From DYIU01 sp038326775 (GTDB lineage Bacteria > Actinomycetota > Geothermincolia > Fen-727 > Anoxymicrobiaceae), in NCBI GenBank assembly GCA_038326775.1, contig JBBQKJ010000009.1, positions 17,050-81,049 of the forward strand: 64,000 nucleotides of DNA. The letters are read 5' to 3'. The notes beneath the pieces were generated by a model. It saw nothing but the letters and a program-made list of their open reading frames with translations. It was not told the DNA's origin and ran no database searches. The position numbers and the translations under genes were made by a program. Numbering within the stretch: position 1 is the first letter of the stretch; each line of letters opens with the position of its first letter. Shown here one piece after another: positions 24,711 to 32,277 of this stretch.

Positions 24711-27104
24711 TCAGGGCGTATAGCCGATCGAGTCGTGCGCCCACGTGCGCCCGTTGCCGTACATCGCACGCTCGCAGACGACCTCGCCGGAGGTGGCCTT
24801 CACCCTGGTGCTCACGTTGTAGCTGTCAACGTAGTCGCGGGCGTTGTAAGTCTTGCGCGAGCGGGCCGGGATGGTCTCCCGCGGGCCCGGGACCTCTCCG
24901 GAGTCGGTCTGGAAGACCATTTCGATGTCGGCTGGTTCGCTTCCCGGGTTCTGCACCAGCACCCAGGTCTCGTAGCCGTCGGCGGTGCAGCCCTCGGCCA
25001 GATACCAGGTGGGGGCGGGGGCGGTGACACCGATCGAGTCGTGCGCCCACGTGCGTCCCGACCCGTACATCGCCCGTTCGCAGACGACCTCGCCGGAGGT
25101 GGCGGTAACCCTCGTGGAGACGGACGGCTGGTTCGGGGCGGTGTCGGCGACAAAAAACGTGCGCCTGGAGTTCGGTGGCATCAGCGCCGACGGCCCGGGT
25201 ACCGCCCCGCTTTCAGTCATGTAGGTCAGGGTGACCCGGGCCTCGACAGAACCCGGGTTCTGCACCAGCACCCAGGTCTCGAAGCCACCCGCCGTGCACC
25301 CCTCGGCCAGGTACCAGGAAGAGGCGGGCGACGTGGCCCCGATGGACTCGTGCGCCCACGACCGCCCGTTTCCGTACATCGCCCGCTCGGCTATGACCGG
25401 GGCGTCGCTGCTCACCCGTGTCGACACCGACCACTCATCAGGCACGGTGTCCGCGGCGAAGAACGTCTGCCGCGAGTTGGCCGGCACGTCAACGGCGGGC
25501 CCGGGCACCGGCCCGCTTCCAGTCATGTATGTCAGAGTCACGTGCGCCGGCGCCGGGTTGGGGTTCTGCACCAGCACCCACGTCTCGAAATCACCCTTCG
25601 TGCATCCCTCGGCCATGTACCAGTTCGTCGACGGGTTGGTCGTTCCGATAGAGTCGTGCGCCCAGGCGCGGTTGATGCCGTACATCGCCCGCTCGCAGAC
25701 CACGTCACCCTCGGCGTTCACCTTGGTCGACACGTTGAAGGAGGTCACGTAGTCGTTCGCGCGGTATGACTTCCGCGTTCCCGGCGCCACCTGTTCCTGA
25801 GGGCCGTGGACCTCGCCCGAGTCGGTCTGGAATATCATGTCGATGTTGGCGGGGTCACTGCCGGGGTTCTGAACCAGCACCCAGGTCTCGAAGGAGCTTT
25901 GCGCGTTGGTGCCGGTGCAGCCTTCGGCAAGGTACCAGGTCTGGTTGGCGATGGTGAACGTCGCGATGGGGCTGGTTCCGCTTCCGGTTGTGACGGTGAC
26001 GTTCCCCGTCGTCGCGCCCACCGGCACGTAACATACGATGCGGGTATCGCTCCAGGAGTCGTAGTGAGTCGCGTGGGTGCCGTTGAACGCGGCGTAGGAG
26101 CCGCCGCGCGTGGGGCCGAACCCGCTCCCGTTGATGGTGACCCGCTCCCCCGTCGGCCCGGAGGTGGGCCATATCGAACTGACCCCGGTGTTGAACCTGT
26201 TATAGGCGACGTTCAGGAGCGAGGAGAACTCGGCTGTGGCTTTCCGGTTGCCTGCCGACGAGGGATGGTCGTCGCCGGTGGGGTAGGCCAGGACGTTCGA
26301 ACCGCCGTCGGTCTTGTGCTGGACCGCGCCGTTCCACCAGCGGTGGTGGTTGCCGCCCTCCTGGCCCAGGTCGTTCACGCTCGCGCTGCCGCCGTTGCTG
26401 GTGAGAACGTCGTAGAAGTCGAAGACGAACACGTTGTTGTGCGCGTAGCCGTCAAGCCAGTCGTTCACCAGCCAGTTGTTGAAGGCGCGGTCGGGTGCGC
26501 CTCCACCCGGAAGACTCCGCATGGGCGGCGCAGTGATGATGACGAACATCTTGTCAGCCCTGGTCTGGAAGTAGTTGAGCAGGTCCATGTAGATGCCCCG
26601 GCAATTCGCCACGCTCAGCGGGCCCGAGTTTCCGGCCAGGGGGTTGCTGCCGATCGGCGGAACCGGGTCGCTCATGCTGCCGGTAAGCGAGGAGTTCGGG
26701 TAGCAGGACTTGAACATCACTATCTTGTTCTGGCCGCCCGGGTCGGAGGCGCGCCTGGAGTAGTCGCAGTTCTGATTGTACTCGGTGTAGAGCGCGTCCA
26801 GGTAGGTGGCGCTGTTCGGGCCGCGGAACCAGGTCCACCAATGCCCGATGTCGGTCGAGCTCCCTATGCCGTCCGGCCCCCAGTCGTAGTTGGTGTCGCT
26901 CACGAAGTAGTTGTTGTCGCGCAGCGCCACACCAAGCCCTCCGTTGCCGTCGGCGAGCCAGTTCTGTCCGCAGGAGTGATGGATGAAGACGAGCTTGGCG
27001 GTGCCGGACGGCGGACTGGGGTCGTCGGCCCCGAGCGCGAGCGGCGCGAAGAGCAGGGCGGCAAGAGTAAGGAACCAGATGATCGCGATGCTCTTCTTGA
27101 ACAT
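24711..27104 (-). CDS. secreted SGNH-like / TIG / four-module surface protein
   Basis: A 797-residue exported protein. The signal peptide covers residues 1 to about 25, ending near LALGA. Residues 35-300 look like an SGNH-type hydrolase: a nucleophile-like FIHHSCGQNW near the start (Ser44), internal NCRGIYMDLLNYF, and GDDHPSSAGN near 278-287, which resembles the catalytic Asp-x-x-His block. An IPT/TIG-like Ig domain follows (about 308-387, WPTSGPTGERVTINGSGFG). From 389 to the C-terminus come four modules of about 100 residues, each opening with W-Y-(L/M)-A-E-G-C-T, then ETWVLVQNP, and ending with RAMYG....WAHDSIG. No sortase or anchor motif is seen. The same module recurs in the protein at 32278-34452. 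Confidence 0.7.
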   Translation of the reverse strand: MFKKSIAIIWFLTLAALLFAPLALGADDPSPPSGTAKLVFIHHSCGQNWLADGNGGLGVALRDNNYFVSDTNYDWGPDGIGSSTDIGHWWTWFRGPNSATYLDALYTEYNQNCDYSRRASDPGGQNKIVMFKSCYPNSSLTGSMSDPVPPIGSNPLAGNSGPLSVANCRGIYMDLLNYFQTRADKMFVIITAPPMRSLPGGGAPDRAFNNWLVNDWLDGYAHNNVFVFDFYDVLTSNGGSASVNDLGQEGGNHHRWWNGAVQHKTDGGSNVLAYPTGDDHPSSAGNRKATAEFSSLLNVAYNRFNTGVSSIWPTSGPTGERVTINGSGFGPTRGGSYAAFNGTHATHYDSWSDTRIVCYVPVGATTGNVTVTTGSGTSPIATFTIANQTWYLAEGCTGTNAQSSFETWVLVQNPGSDPANIDMIFQTDSGEVHGPQEQVAPGTRKSYRANDYVTSFNVSTKVNAEGDVVCERAMYGINRAWAHDSIGTTNPSTNWYMAEGCTKGDFETWVLVQNPNPAPAHVTLTYMTGSGPVPGPAVDVPANSRQTFFAADTVPDEWSVSTRVSSDAPVIAERAMYGNGRSWAHESIGATSPASSWYLAEGCTAGGFETWVLVQNPGSVEARVTLTYMTESGAVPGPSALMPPNSRRTFFVADTAPNQPSVSTRVTATSGEVVCERAMYGSGRTWAHDSIGVTAPAPTWYLAEGCTADGYETWVLVQNPGSEPADIEMVFQTDSGEVPGPRETIPARSRKTYNARDYVDSYNVSTRVKATSGEVVCERAMYGNGRTWAHDSIGYTP
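24714..25937 (-). repeat. four tandem ~300-bp repeats encoding the WYLAEG module
   Basis: The 3' half of the gene consists of four consecutive units. Short nearly identical DNA stretches recur once per unit (for example CACCAGCACCCAGGTCTCG and GAGTCGTGCGCCCA), so the array could expand or contract by recombination. The units have diverged between these conserved patches. Confidence 0.75.
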
Positions 27105-27223
27105 TGTTCAGCTCCCTTTCGCGGGTCTACGGAAGTCTCCTTATGTATCGGTCTTATGCCCGCGGCATGTTTAGTGGATAAGACGTCCGGCGAGATATAT
27201 TTCCTACAGATCGCAAACACGAC

Positions 27224-28684
27224 TCAATATTTTATCCAGTCGGGCTGCCAGCGGCCCTCGGCCCGGCTCGCGACAGCGTCGAACAGGCGGCGCCTGAGGT
27301 CGGAGGGGAGGCGCCTCGAGAGCACCAGGGAGTCGAGGGCGCGCTCCGCGAGCCGCGACAACGCGGGGTTCTCGATGTCGTCGATGCGCGCGTAGGTGTA
27401 GGCGAGCGTGTGGAAGTTTCTCTTGACCGCCTCCGGCTCCCAGCCCGCCTCGGCGGCTTTGAGCGGCGACTGCACCCCGAATATGGAGTCGACACGCCCA
27501 CCTGTGATGAGCCCCTTCTCCTCGCAGAGCCGGTGGAGTTTCGTACCGGGGTAGGGGATGAACGTCGAGACCTGGATGGTGTCGGGGTGGCACAGGCCGT
27601 TGACCTTGATGGTGTCCAGTACCATCGACGTCTCCTCGAGCGGGAGCCCGAACATGTTGGTGGAGACCGTCTTAATGCCCGCCTCGCGGCACGCCGCGAA
27701 CGCTTCGATAATCTGCCGGTTGCTCATGTGCCGGTTTAGCACCTTTTCTCGCAACCAGGGGTTTCCACTCTCGATACCCATACAGGCGACGGTGCAACCC
27801 ATTTCGGCGAGCGCGCTCGCCATAGAACGGTCCATGAAGTTCACCCGCGAGTTGCAGATGAACGGCATTCCCACCCGCGCGCGGTACAACTCGGAGAGGC
27901 GGGCCAGCCACTCGCGGTCGGTGGTGAGGATGTCGTCGTCGAAGCGTATGAACTCAATCGCCGGGTCGGCGGCCACCATCTGCTCGATCTCGGCGACCAC
28001 GTTCTCCGGGCTCCGGAAGCGCACATACTTTGACGGGTCGGGATAGACGCTCTTCTGGGCGTGGTTGGAGCAGTAGGTGCAGTCAAACGGGCAGCCCCGG
28101 CTTGCCATGAGAGTGCCGCGCGGGTGCTGCTCGGCGCAGAAGAGGGCCGCGTCAAACAGGGTGCGGTCCGGGAACGGCAGGGAGTCGAGGTCGGTTTGAA
28201 GCGCCCGGGCCGGGTTGCGGAAGACCTCCTCGCCCCTTCGCGCCCAGAGGCCCGGTATAGACGTAGTGTCCGCCCCCGCCTCGAGCGCTTCGCAAAGCTC
28301 GAGGAGCGTGGCCTCGGCCTCGCCGAGCGCCGCGAAGTCTATCCCCGGCGTGCCGATGACCTCCTCGGGGGCGATTGTCGGGTGCACCCCTCCGCAGACG
28401 ACCGGCAGGCCCGACTCCTCGCGCAGCCAACCGGCCCACCGTGCGACGTGTCGGTACATGTGGGTGGTGCTGGAGAAGCCGATGAGGTCGGGAGCTTCGG
28501 CGGCGACCCTCTCGACGAGCCACTCGCGCCCGGGTGGCTCGACCACGTGGATGAGCGAGGTCTGGTGGCCGGCTTCCTTGAGCACCGCGGAGAGGCAGGC
28601 GATGCCCAGGTATATCCGCCCCTCGGGCATGAACGAGCCGTCCGCGTACTGGAAGAAGTCGGGGTAGATAAACGTTACCTTCAA
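27224..28684 (-). CDS. B12-binding radical SAM protein
   Basis: A 486-residue protein with an N-terminal cobalamin-binding Rossmann domain (about 1-140, including GGVHPTIAPEEV and FAALGEAE) and a radical SAM core with the cluster motif CPFDCTYC (in RGCPFDCTYCSNH). It then has the SAM-contact blocks IRFDDD and ACMGIESGN. The family covers methyltransferases and ring-forming enzymes such as BchE, HpnJ-like and lipid-modifying proteins; the exact reaction is not assignable. The start is TTG. It lies 10 nt downstream of a geranylgeranyl-reductase-like flavoprotein, so a joint role in modifying an isoprenoid lipid or pigment is a reasonable inference. Confidence 0.87.
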   Translation of the reverse strand: MKVTFIYPDFFQYADGSFMPEGRIYLGIACLSAVLKEAGHQTSLIHVVEPPGREWLVERVAAEAPDLIGFSSTTHMYRHVARWAGWLREESGLPVVCGGVHPTIAPEEVIGTPGIDFAALGEAEATLLELCEALEAGADTTSIPGLWARRGEEVFRNPARALQTDLDSLPFPDRTLFDAALFCAEQHPRGTLMASRGCPFDCTYCSNHAQKSVYPDPSKYVRFRSPENVVAEIEQMVAADPAIEFIRFDDDILTTDREWLARLSELYRARVGMPFICNSRVNFMDRSMASALAEMGCTVACMGIESGNPWLREKVLNRHMSNRQIIEAFAACREAGIKTVSTNMFGLPLEETSMVLDTIKVNGLCHPDTIQVSTFIPYPGTKLHRLCEEKGLITGGRVDSIFGVQSPLKAAEAGWEPEAVKRNFHTLAYTYARIDDIENPALSRLAERALDSLVLSRRLPSDLRRRLFDAVASRAEGRWQPDWIKY

Positions 28685-28694
28685 GGCGGGCCGC

Positions 28695-29867
28695 CTAGTG
28701 CCTCAGGTACATGAGCGCCCTGATGAGGTCCTCGCGGGACCGTTGTCGTTTCGAGACCACCGCCAGCAGCGGCCTCATGAACGAGCTGCGGTTGCCCCAC
28801 TTGATGCTCAGGATCCCCATGCGGAAGTAATGCTCGTACCGCTCCGCCAGCCTGGCACGGAACGAGTCCTCCGCCGGGTCTATATGCAGGCCCCTTCCGC
28901 TCATGCGGCTGTCCAGGATGTGATCGGCGGCCATCTCGCCGGTCTCGAGCGCGTAAGTGATGCCTTCACCGCTCACCGGGTTGGTCATGCTCGCGGCGTC
29001 GCCCACCAGTATCATGCCGGGGCATTCCACCTTGCTCGCGCCCAGCCCGACGCGGAGCAGCTCCCCGCGTAGCGGGGTAACCGGCCGGGCGTTCCTGAGC
29101 TTTGGCGCCACGTGGGGCGCGTCGTTTATAAGCGAGTCCATGAAGCGGCGCAGGTTTATCCTGTCGCGCTTGATGTGGTAGAGCATCGCTCCGACGCCCA
29201 CGTTCGCCAGGCCCTCCCTGTTCACCGGGAAAATCCAGCCGCTGCCGGGGCTTATGACCTTCTCCGGGTAGACCTCGAGGAAGTCGCCGATGTCCTCTAC
29301 CCCCTCGAAGTACTGGCGGACGGAGACTCCCAGGTAGAGCGGGTCGTCGACCAGGAGCCCCATGGCCCTGCCCAGGGGTGAGTGCGGGCCGTCGGCCCCG
29401 ACGACCACGTCGGCGGTGAGGTCGACCTCGCGCCCGTCGCGCACGGCTTTCACCCCGACCACACGGCCGCCCTCGACCAGCGGCCCGGTGACCTTGCAGC
29501 CTTCCCGGACCTCGGCGCCGCTTTCCCGCGCGTGGTTCATGAGTATGTCGTCCAGGTCGATCCGCCTTATGATGTATCCGTGGTCGGGGAAGCGGGGGGT
29601 CGGCGGTATCTTGTTTTCGACCAGCGCCCTGCCTGCGCCGGCGAACCTGAAGCCGTGAAACTTGTTGAACTGCCCGTTCAGGCGCTCCTGCAGGCCCATC
29701 TTATAGAGGGTGCGGACCGCGCGCGGCGCTATGCCGTCGCCGCAGATCTTCTCCCGTGGGAAAACGGCCTTGTCCAGGAGCAGAACGCGAACGTCTCGCT
29801 TGGCGAGATGAAAGGCGGTCGAGGAGCCCGCGGGCCCCGCACCAACAACGATAACATCGTAATCCAT
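28695..29867 (-). CDS. geranylgeranyl reductase-family FAD oxidoreductase
   Basis: A 390-residue flavoprotein with the FAD motif VVGAGPAGSSTAFHLAKR, the family block KICGDGIAPRAV, the GADGPHSPLGR motif, GSGWIFPV, and the C-terminal LVGDAASMTNPVSGEGI. Members saturate isoprenoid double bonds (bacteriochlorophyll side chains, archaeal lipids, menaquinone) using NADPH or ferredoxin. GGAGG precedes the ATG, and a TATAAT element lies at 29902-29907 upstream on the same strand. It is followed directly by the radical SAM gene. A menaquinone or membrane-lipid substrate is possible but not shown by the sequence. Confidence 0.85.
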   Translation of the reverse strand: MDYDVIVVGAGPAGSSTAFHLAKRDVRVLLLDKAVFPREKICGDGIAPRAVRTLYKMGLQERLNGQFNKFHGFRFAGAGRALVENKIPPTPRFPDHGYIIRRIDLDDILMNHARESGAEVREGCKVTGPLVEGGRVVGVKAVRDGREVDLTADVVVGADGPHSPLGRAMGLLVDDPLYLGVSVRQYFEGVEDIGDFLEVYPEKVISPGSGWIFPVNREGLANVGVGAMLYHIKRDRINLRRFMDSLINDAPHVAPKLRNARPVTPLRGELLRVGLGASKVECPGMILVGDAASMTNPVSGEGITYALETGEMAADHILDSRMSGRGLHIDPAEDSFRARLAERYEHYFRMGILSIKWGNRSSFMRPLLAVVSKRQRSREDLIRALMYLRH

Positions 29868-30185
29868 CTAACCTCCAGCTCAGGCGAAAAACCCGGATCT
29901 AATTATACCGTGCAACATCTCAGGTCAGGTCACTTTCTTGCGTTTTACGTGCCCTGTCATTCAGGATGATCGGTCCTGGCCCCCATCCTTACTGAAAACC
30001 GCGAGCCGGCAGCCGCTGGCGGCGCAGTGGTGTCCGGCGGTCAGGTCGCGGACCAGCGCGGTCCCGGAAGCTTCTCGCGCCCCGCGGGTTCGTTCCTGGT
30101 TTCGTCCATCCGGCTCCTTTTGTTGTCTGGTATTATAAGCCAAGGCGCGGATGTCTCGATTCACCCTCTCGGGAAGGAGGTCCAG
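29868..30185. other. divergent intergenic region with promoter elements
   Basis: These 318 bases separate two divergent genes and show no convincing coding frame. On the minus strand TATAAT at 29902-29907 is a good -10 for the flavoprotein gene. On the plus strand TATTAT at 30131-30136 is a candidate -10 for the dehydrogenase, whose GTG is preceded by GGAAGGAGG. Neither has a clear consensus -35. Nothing else was recognised. Confidence 0.45.
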
Positions 30186-31262
30186 GTGTCGAAACTGGGC
30201 GTGGGATTCATCGGATGCGGCAGGATAATGGACCTCAACATCCTCGGTTACCTGGACCGCGACGACGTCGAGGTCGCCGCCTTCTGCGACGTTAAAGACG
30301 AGACGTTGAAGAAAAGGGCCGAGGAGTTCGGCGGCTACGGCCCGGCTAAGACCTACACAGACCACATGGACATGCTGAACGACCCGGCGGTCGACATCGT
30401 CGAGGTCCTTACGCCCCATTACCTGCACAAGCAGATGGTGCTCGACTCGCTTGCCGCCGGCAAGCACGTGAGCCTCCAGAAGCCGCCCGCCATCAGCCTT
30501 GAAGAGATGGACGAAATGATAGCCGCCGCCGCGAAGGCCGGCACCAAGTTCAAGGTCTTCGAGAACTTCGTTTTCTACCCGCCGTACCTGAGGGCGAAGG
30601 AGCTTTTCGAGGCGGGGGAGATAGGTGACCCGGTGGCTTTCCGCTACAAGCTGGCCTCCAGCCTGGCGCCGAGCGGTTGGGAGGTTCCGCTCGAGTCCTG
30701 GGCCTGGCGCATCGTGGAGGATATGTGCGGCGGAGGCCCGTGCCTCTGGGACGACGGCTACCACAAGTGGTCGGTGGCCATCGACCTTCTGGGCGAGGTG
30801 GAGAAGGTGTTCGCCTGGATAGGGTCCAAGGATGTCCTGCCTGGAATCCCGGTGGACGCTCCCGGCGTAGTTGCCTGGCGATACAAGAGGGACCAGGACG
30901 TCTTCGGTGTCTGCGACTCCATGCTCTGCCGCGACCTTTTCATCGACAGCAAGTACTACGCGGTGGACGAGAGGTTTGAGCTCACCGGCGAGAAGGGCGT
31001 CATCTGGGTCATGAAGTGCACCGCCGACATGCTCAAGGTTCCCGCGGTCATGATGTACAAGGACGGCAAGCTCTCCAGGTACGACGACATGCCGCAGGAC
31101 TGGGGAGACTCGTTCCACGACTCGACCCACCACTTCATCGACTGCATAATAAACGACACCGAGCCCCACCTGACGGCAGAGCGCGGGCGCGAGGTGCTGA
31201 AGTTCGGGCTGGCCATGATGCGCTCGGCGCGCGAAGGCCGCGAGATCTACCTCAACGGCTAG
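30186..31262 (+). CDS. Gfo/Idh/MocA-family NAD(P)-dependent oxidoreductase
   Basis: A 358-residue dehydrogenase with an N-terminal Rossmann domain (VGFIGCGRIMDLNILGYL and later VEVLTPHYLHKQMVLDSL). The family motif AGKHVSLQKPPAISLEE supplies the catalytic-region Lys in the position of the usual EKP. The C-terminal alpha/beta domain includes DDGYHKWSVAIDLLG, whose H-x-x-D pattern is typical. Substrates are usually sugars or inositols; none can be assigned here. The start was moved to the GTG at 30186 because GGAAGGAGG lies five bases upstream and MSKLGVGFIG is the normal family beginning. The stop shares CTAG with the convergent MscS gene. Confidence 0.87.
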   Translation: MSKLGVGFIGCGRIMDLNILGYLDRDDVEVAAFCDVKDETLKKRAEEFGGYGPAKTYTDHMDMLNDPAVDIVEVLTPHYLHKQMVLDSLAAGKHVSLQKPPAISLEEMDEMIAAAAKAGTKFKVFENFVFYPPYLRAKELFEAGEIGDPVAFRYKLASSLAPSGWEVPLESWAWRIVEDMCGGGPCLWDDGYHKWSVAIDLLGEVEKVFAWIGSKDVLPGIPVDAPGVVAWRYKRDQDVFGVCDSMLCRDLFIDSKYYAVDERFELTGEKGVIWVMKCTADMLKVPAVMMYKDGKLSRYDDMPQDWGDSFHDSTHHFIDCIINDTEPHLTAERGREVLKFGLAMMRSAREGREIYLNG

Positions 31263-32143
31263 ATAGTGTCCATCAAACCGGTCTGACCACCGTCGGGAGG
31301 CGGCGGGGGAGGTTCCGACGCGCTGGTAGGCGACTGCTCGTGGAGGAAGTCGATGCCCGAGGCGCTGAACTCGGTCAGCAGCTTCTCGGTGATGTCGGAG
31401 ACCAGCTTCAGGCCGCGGTTCCTGTCGGAATCTCGCCAGAAGCGCAGGACCAGTACGACGTGTTCCTCCTCGGATTCGACCAGGATCACCGGCTCAGGCT
31501 GCGCCATGACCCCTCCGACGCCCACCAGGGTCTCCAGAGCGATTCTCCTGGCTTTTTCTGTTTCGGAAGCGAACTTTATGCCGATGCGGAGGTCGGTGCG
31601 CAGCGTCGGGGTCGAGGAGTAGTTGATGATCGGGTTTGAGAAGACAGTCCTGTTCGGGATGAACACCCGTTCCCCGTCGTAGGTCAGTATCTGGGTGTCC
31701 CTGACCCTGACGTTCTCGACCACGCCTTCCTGGTCGCCCACTCGCATCTGGTCGCCTATGGTAAACGGGTGCTGCACAAGGAGTATCACACCCGCGAAAA
31801 GGTTGGCCAGGATGTCCTGCAACGCGAAGCCTATGCCGACCGAGGCGAGCCCCAGGGTGGCCAGCGCCGCGGACAGGCTCATGCCCACCTCGCTCAGTGC
31901 GAGTATCACACCGAGCAAGATGATAAGGGCTGACGCGCCCCGGCCGACGAGTATGTCGATATGCCCCTGCGTGCTGGTGCGTCCCACCGCTTTCTGGACG
32001 AGCCTGCCTACCATCTTCGCCACAAGGTAGGAGACGACAATGATGGCGAGGGCCGCAAGCCACTTGGGGCCCGCGTCCTTTATCTTGTTCCACAGGTCGG
32101 TGAACGGCTTGCTCACCGGCACTGCTGCAGCCAGGAAACCCAA
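31259..32143 (-). CDS. small-conductance mechanosensitive channel (MscS family)
   Basis: A 294-residue channel with three N-terminal TM segments. The pore helix TM3 and beta-domain entry show LGLASVGIGFALQDILANLFAGVILL, followed by QHPFTIGDQMRV and the VVENVRVRDTQI beta fold; VFIPNRTVFSNPIINYS is the classic MscS signature. The alpha/beta C-domain is complete and ends in a Pro-rich tail. It should release osmolytes on hypo-osmotic shock. The TTG start has GGAGG six bases upstream. A TATAAT element is at 32177-32182. Confidence 0.92.
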   Translation of the reverse strand: MGFLAAAVPVSKPFTDLWNKIKDAGPKWLAALAIIVVSYLVAKMVGRLVQKAVGRTSTQGHIDILVGRGASALIILLGVILALSEVGMSLSAALATLGLASVGIGFALQDILANLFAGVILLVQHPFTIGDQMRVGDQEGVVENVRVRDTQILTYDGERVFIPNRTVFSNPIINYSSTPTLRTDLRIGIKFASETEKARRIALETLVGVGGVMAQPEPVILVESEEEHVVLVLRFWRDSDRNRGLKLVSDITEKLLTEFSASGIDFLHEQSPTSASEPPPPPPDGGQTGLMDTI

Positions 32144-32176
32144 ATTGCACCTCCAGCCTTCGGGCGACGGCTACCT

Positions 32177-32182
32177 ATTATA
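32177..32182 (-). promoter_or_regulatory. -10 element of the MscS gene
   Basis: TATAAT on the minus strand lies 34 bases upstream of the TTG start. No consensus -35 is visible at the expected distance, so it may rely on an extended or activator-dependent contact. Confidence 0.4.
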
Positions 32183-32277
32183 CCGGACTCCCCAACGAGC
32201 GAAGCCCCTCCCGCCTTCGACGCGCGGAAGGGGCCGCGTTTTCTGCCTGCCGGCGCACGGCCGGCGCGGTGCTAATG

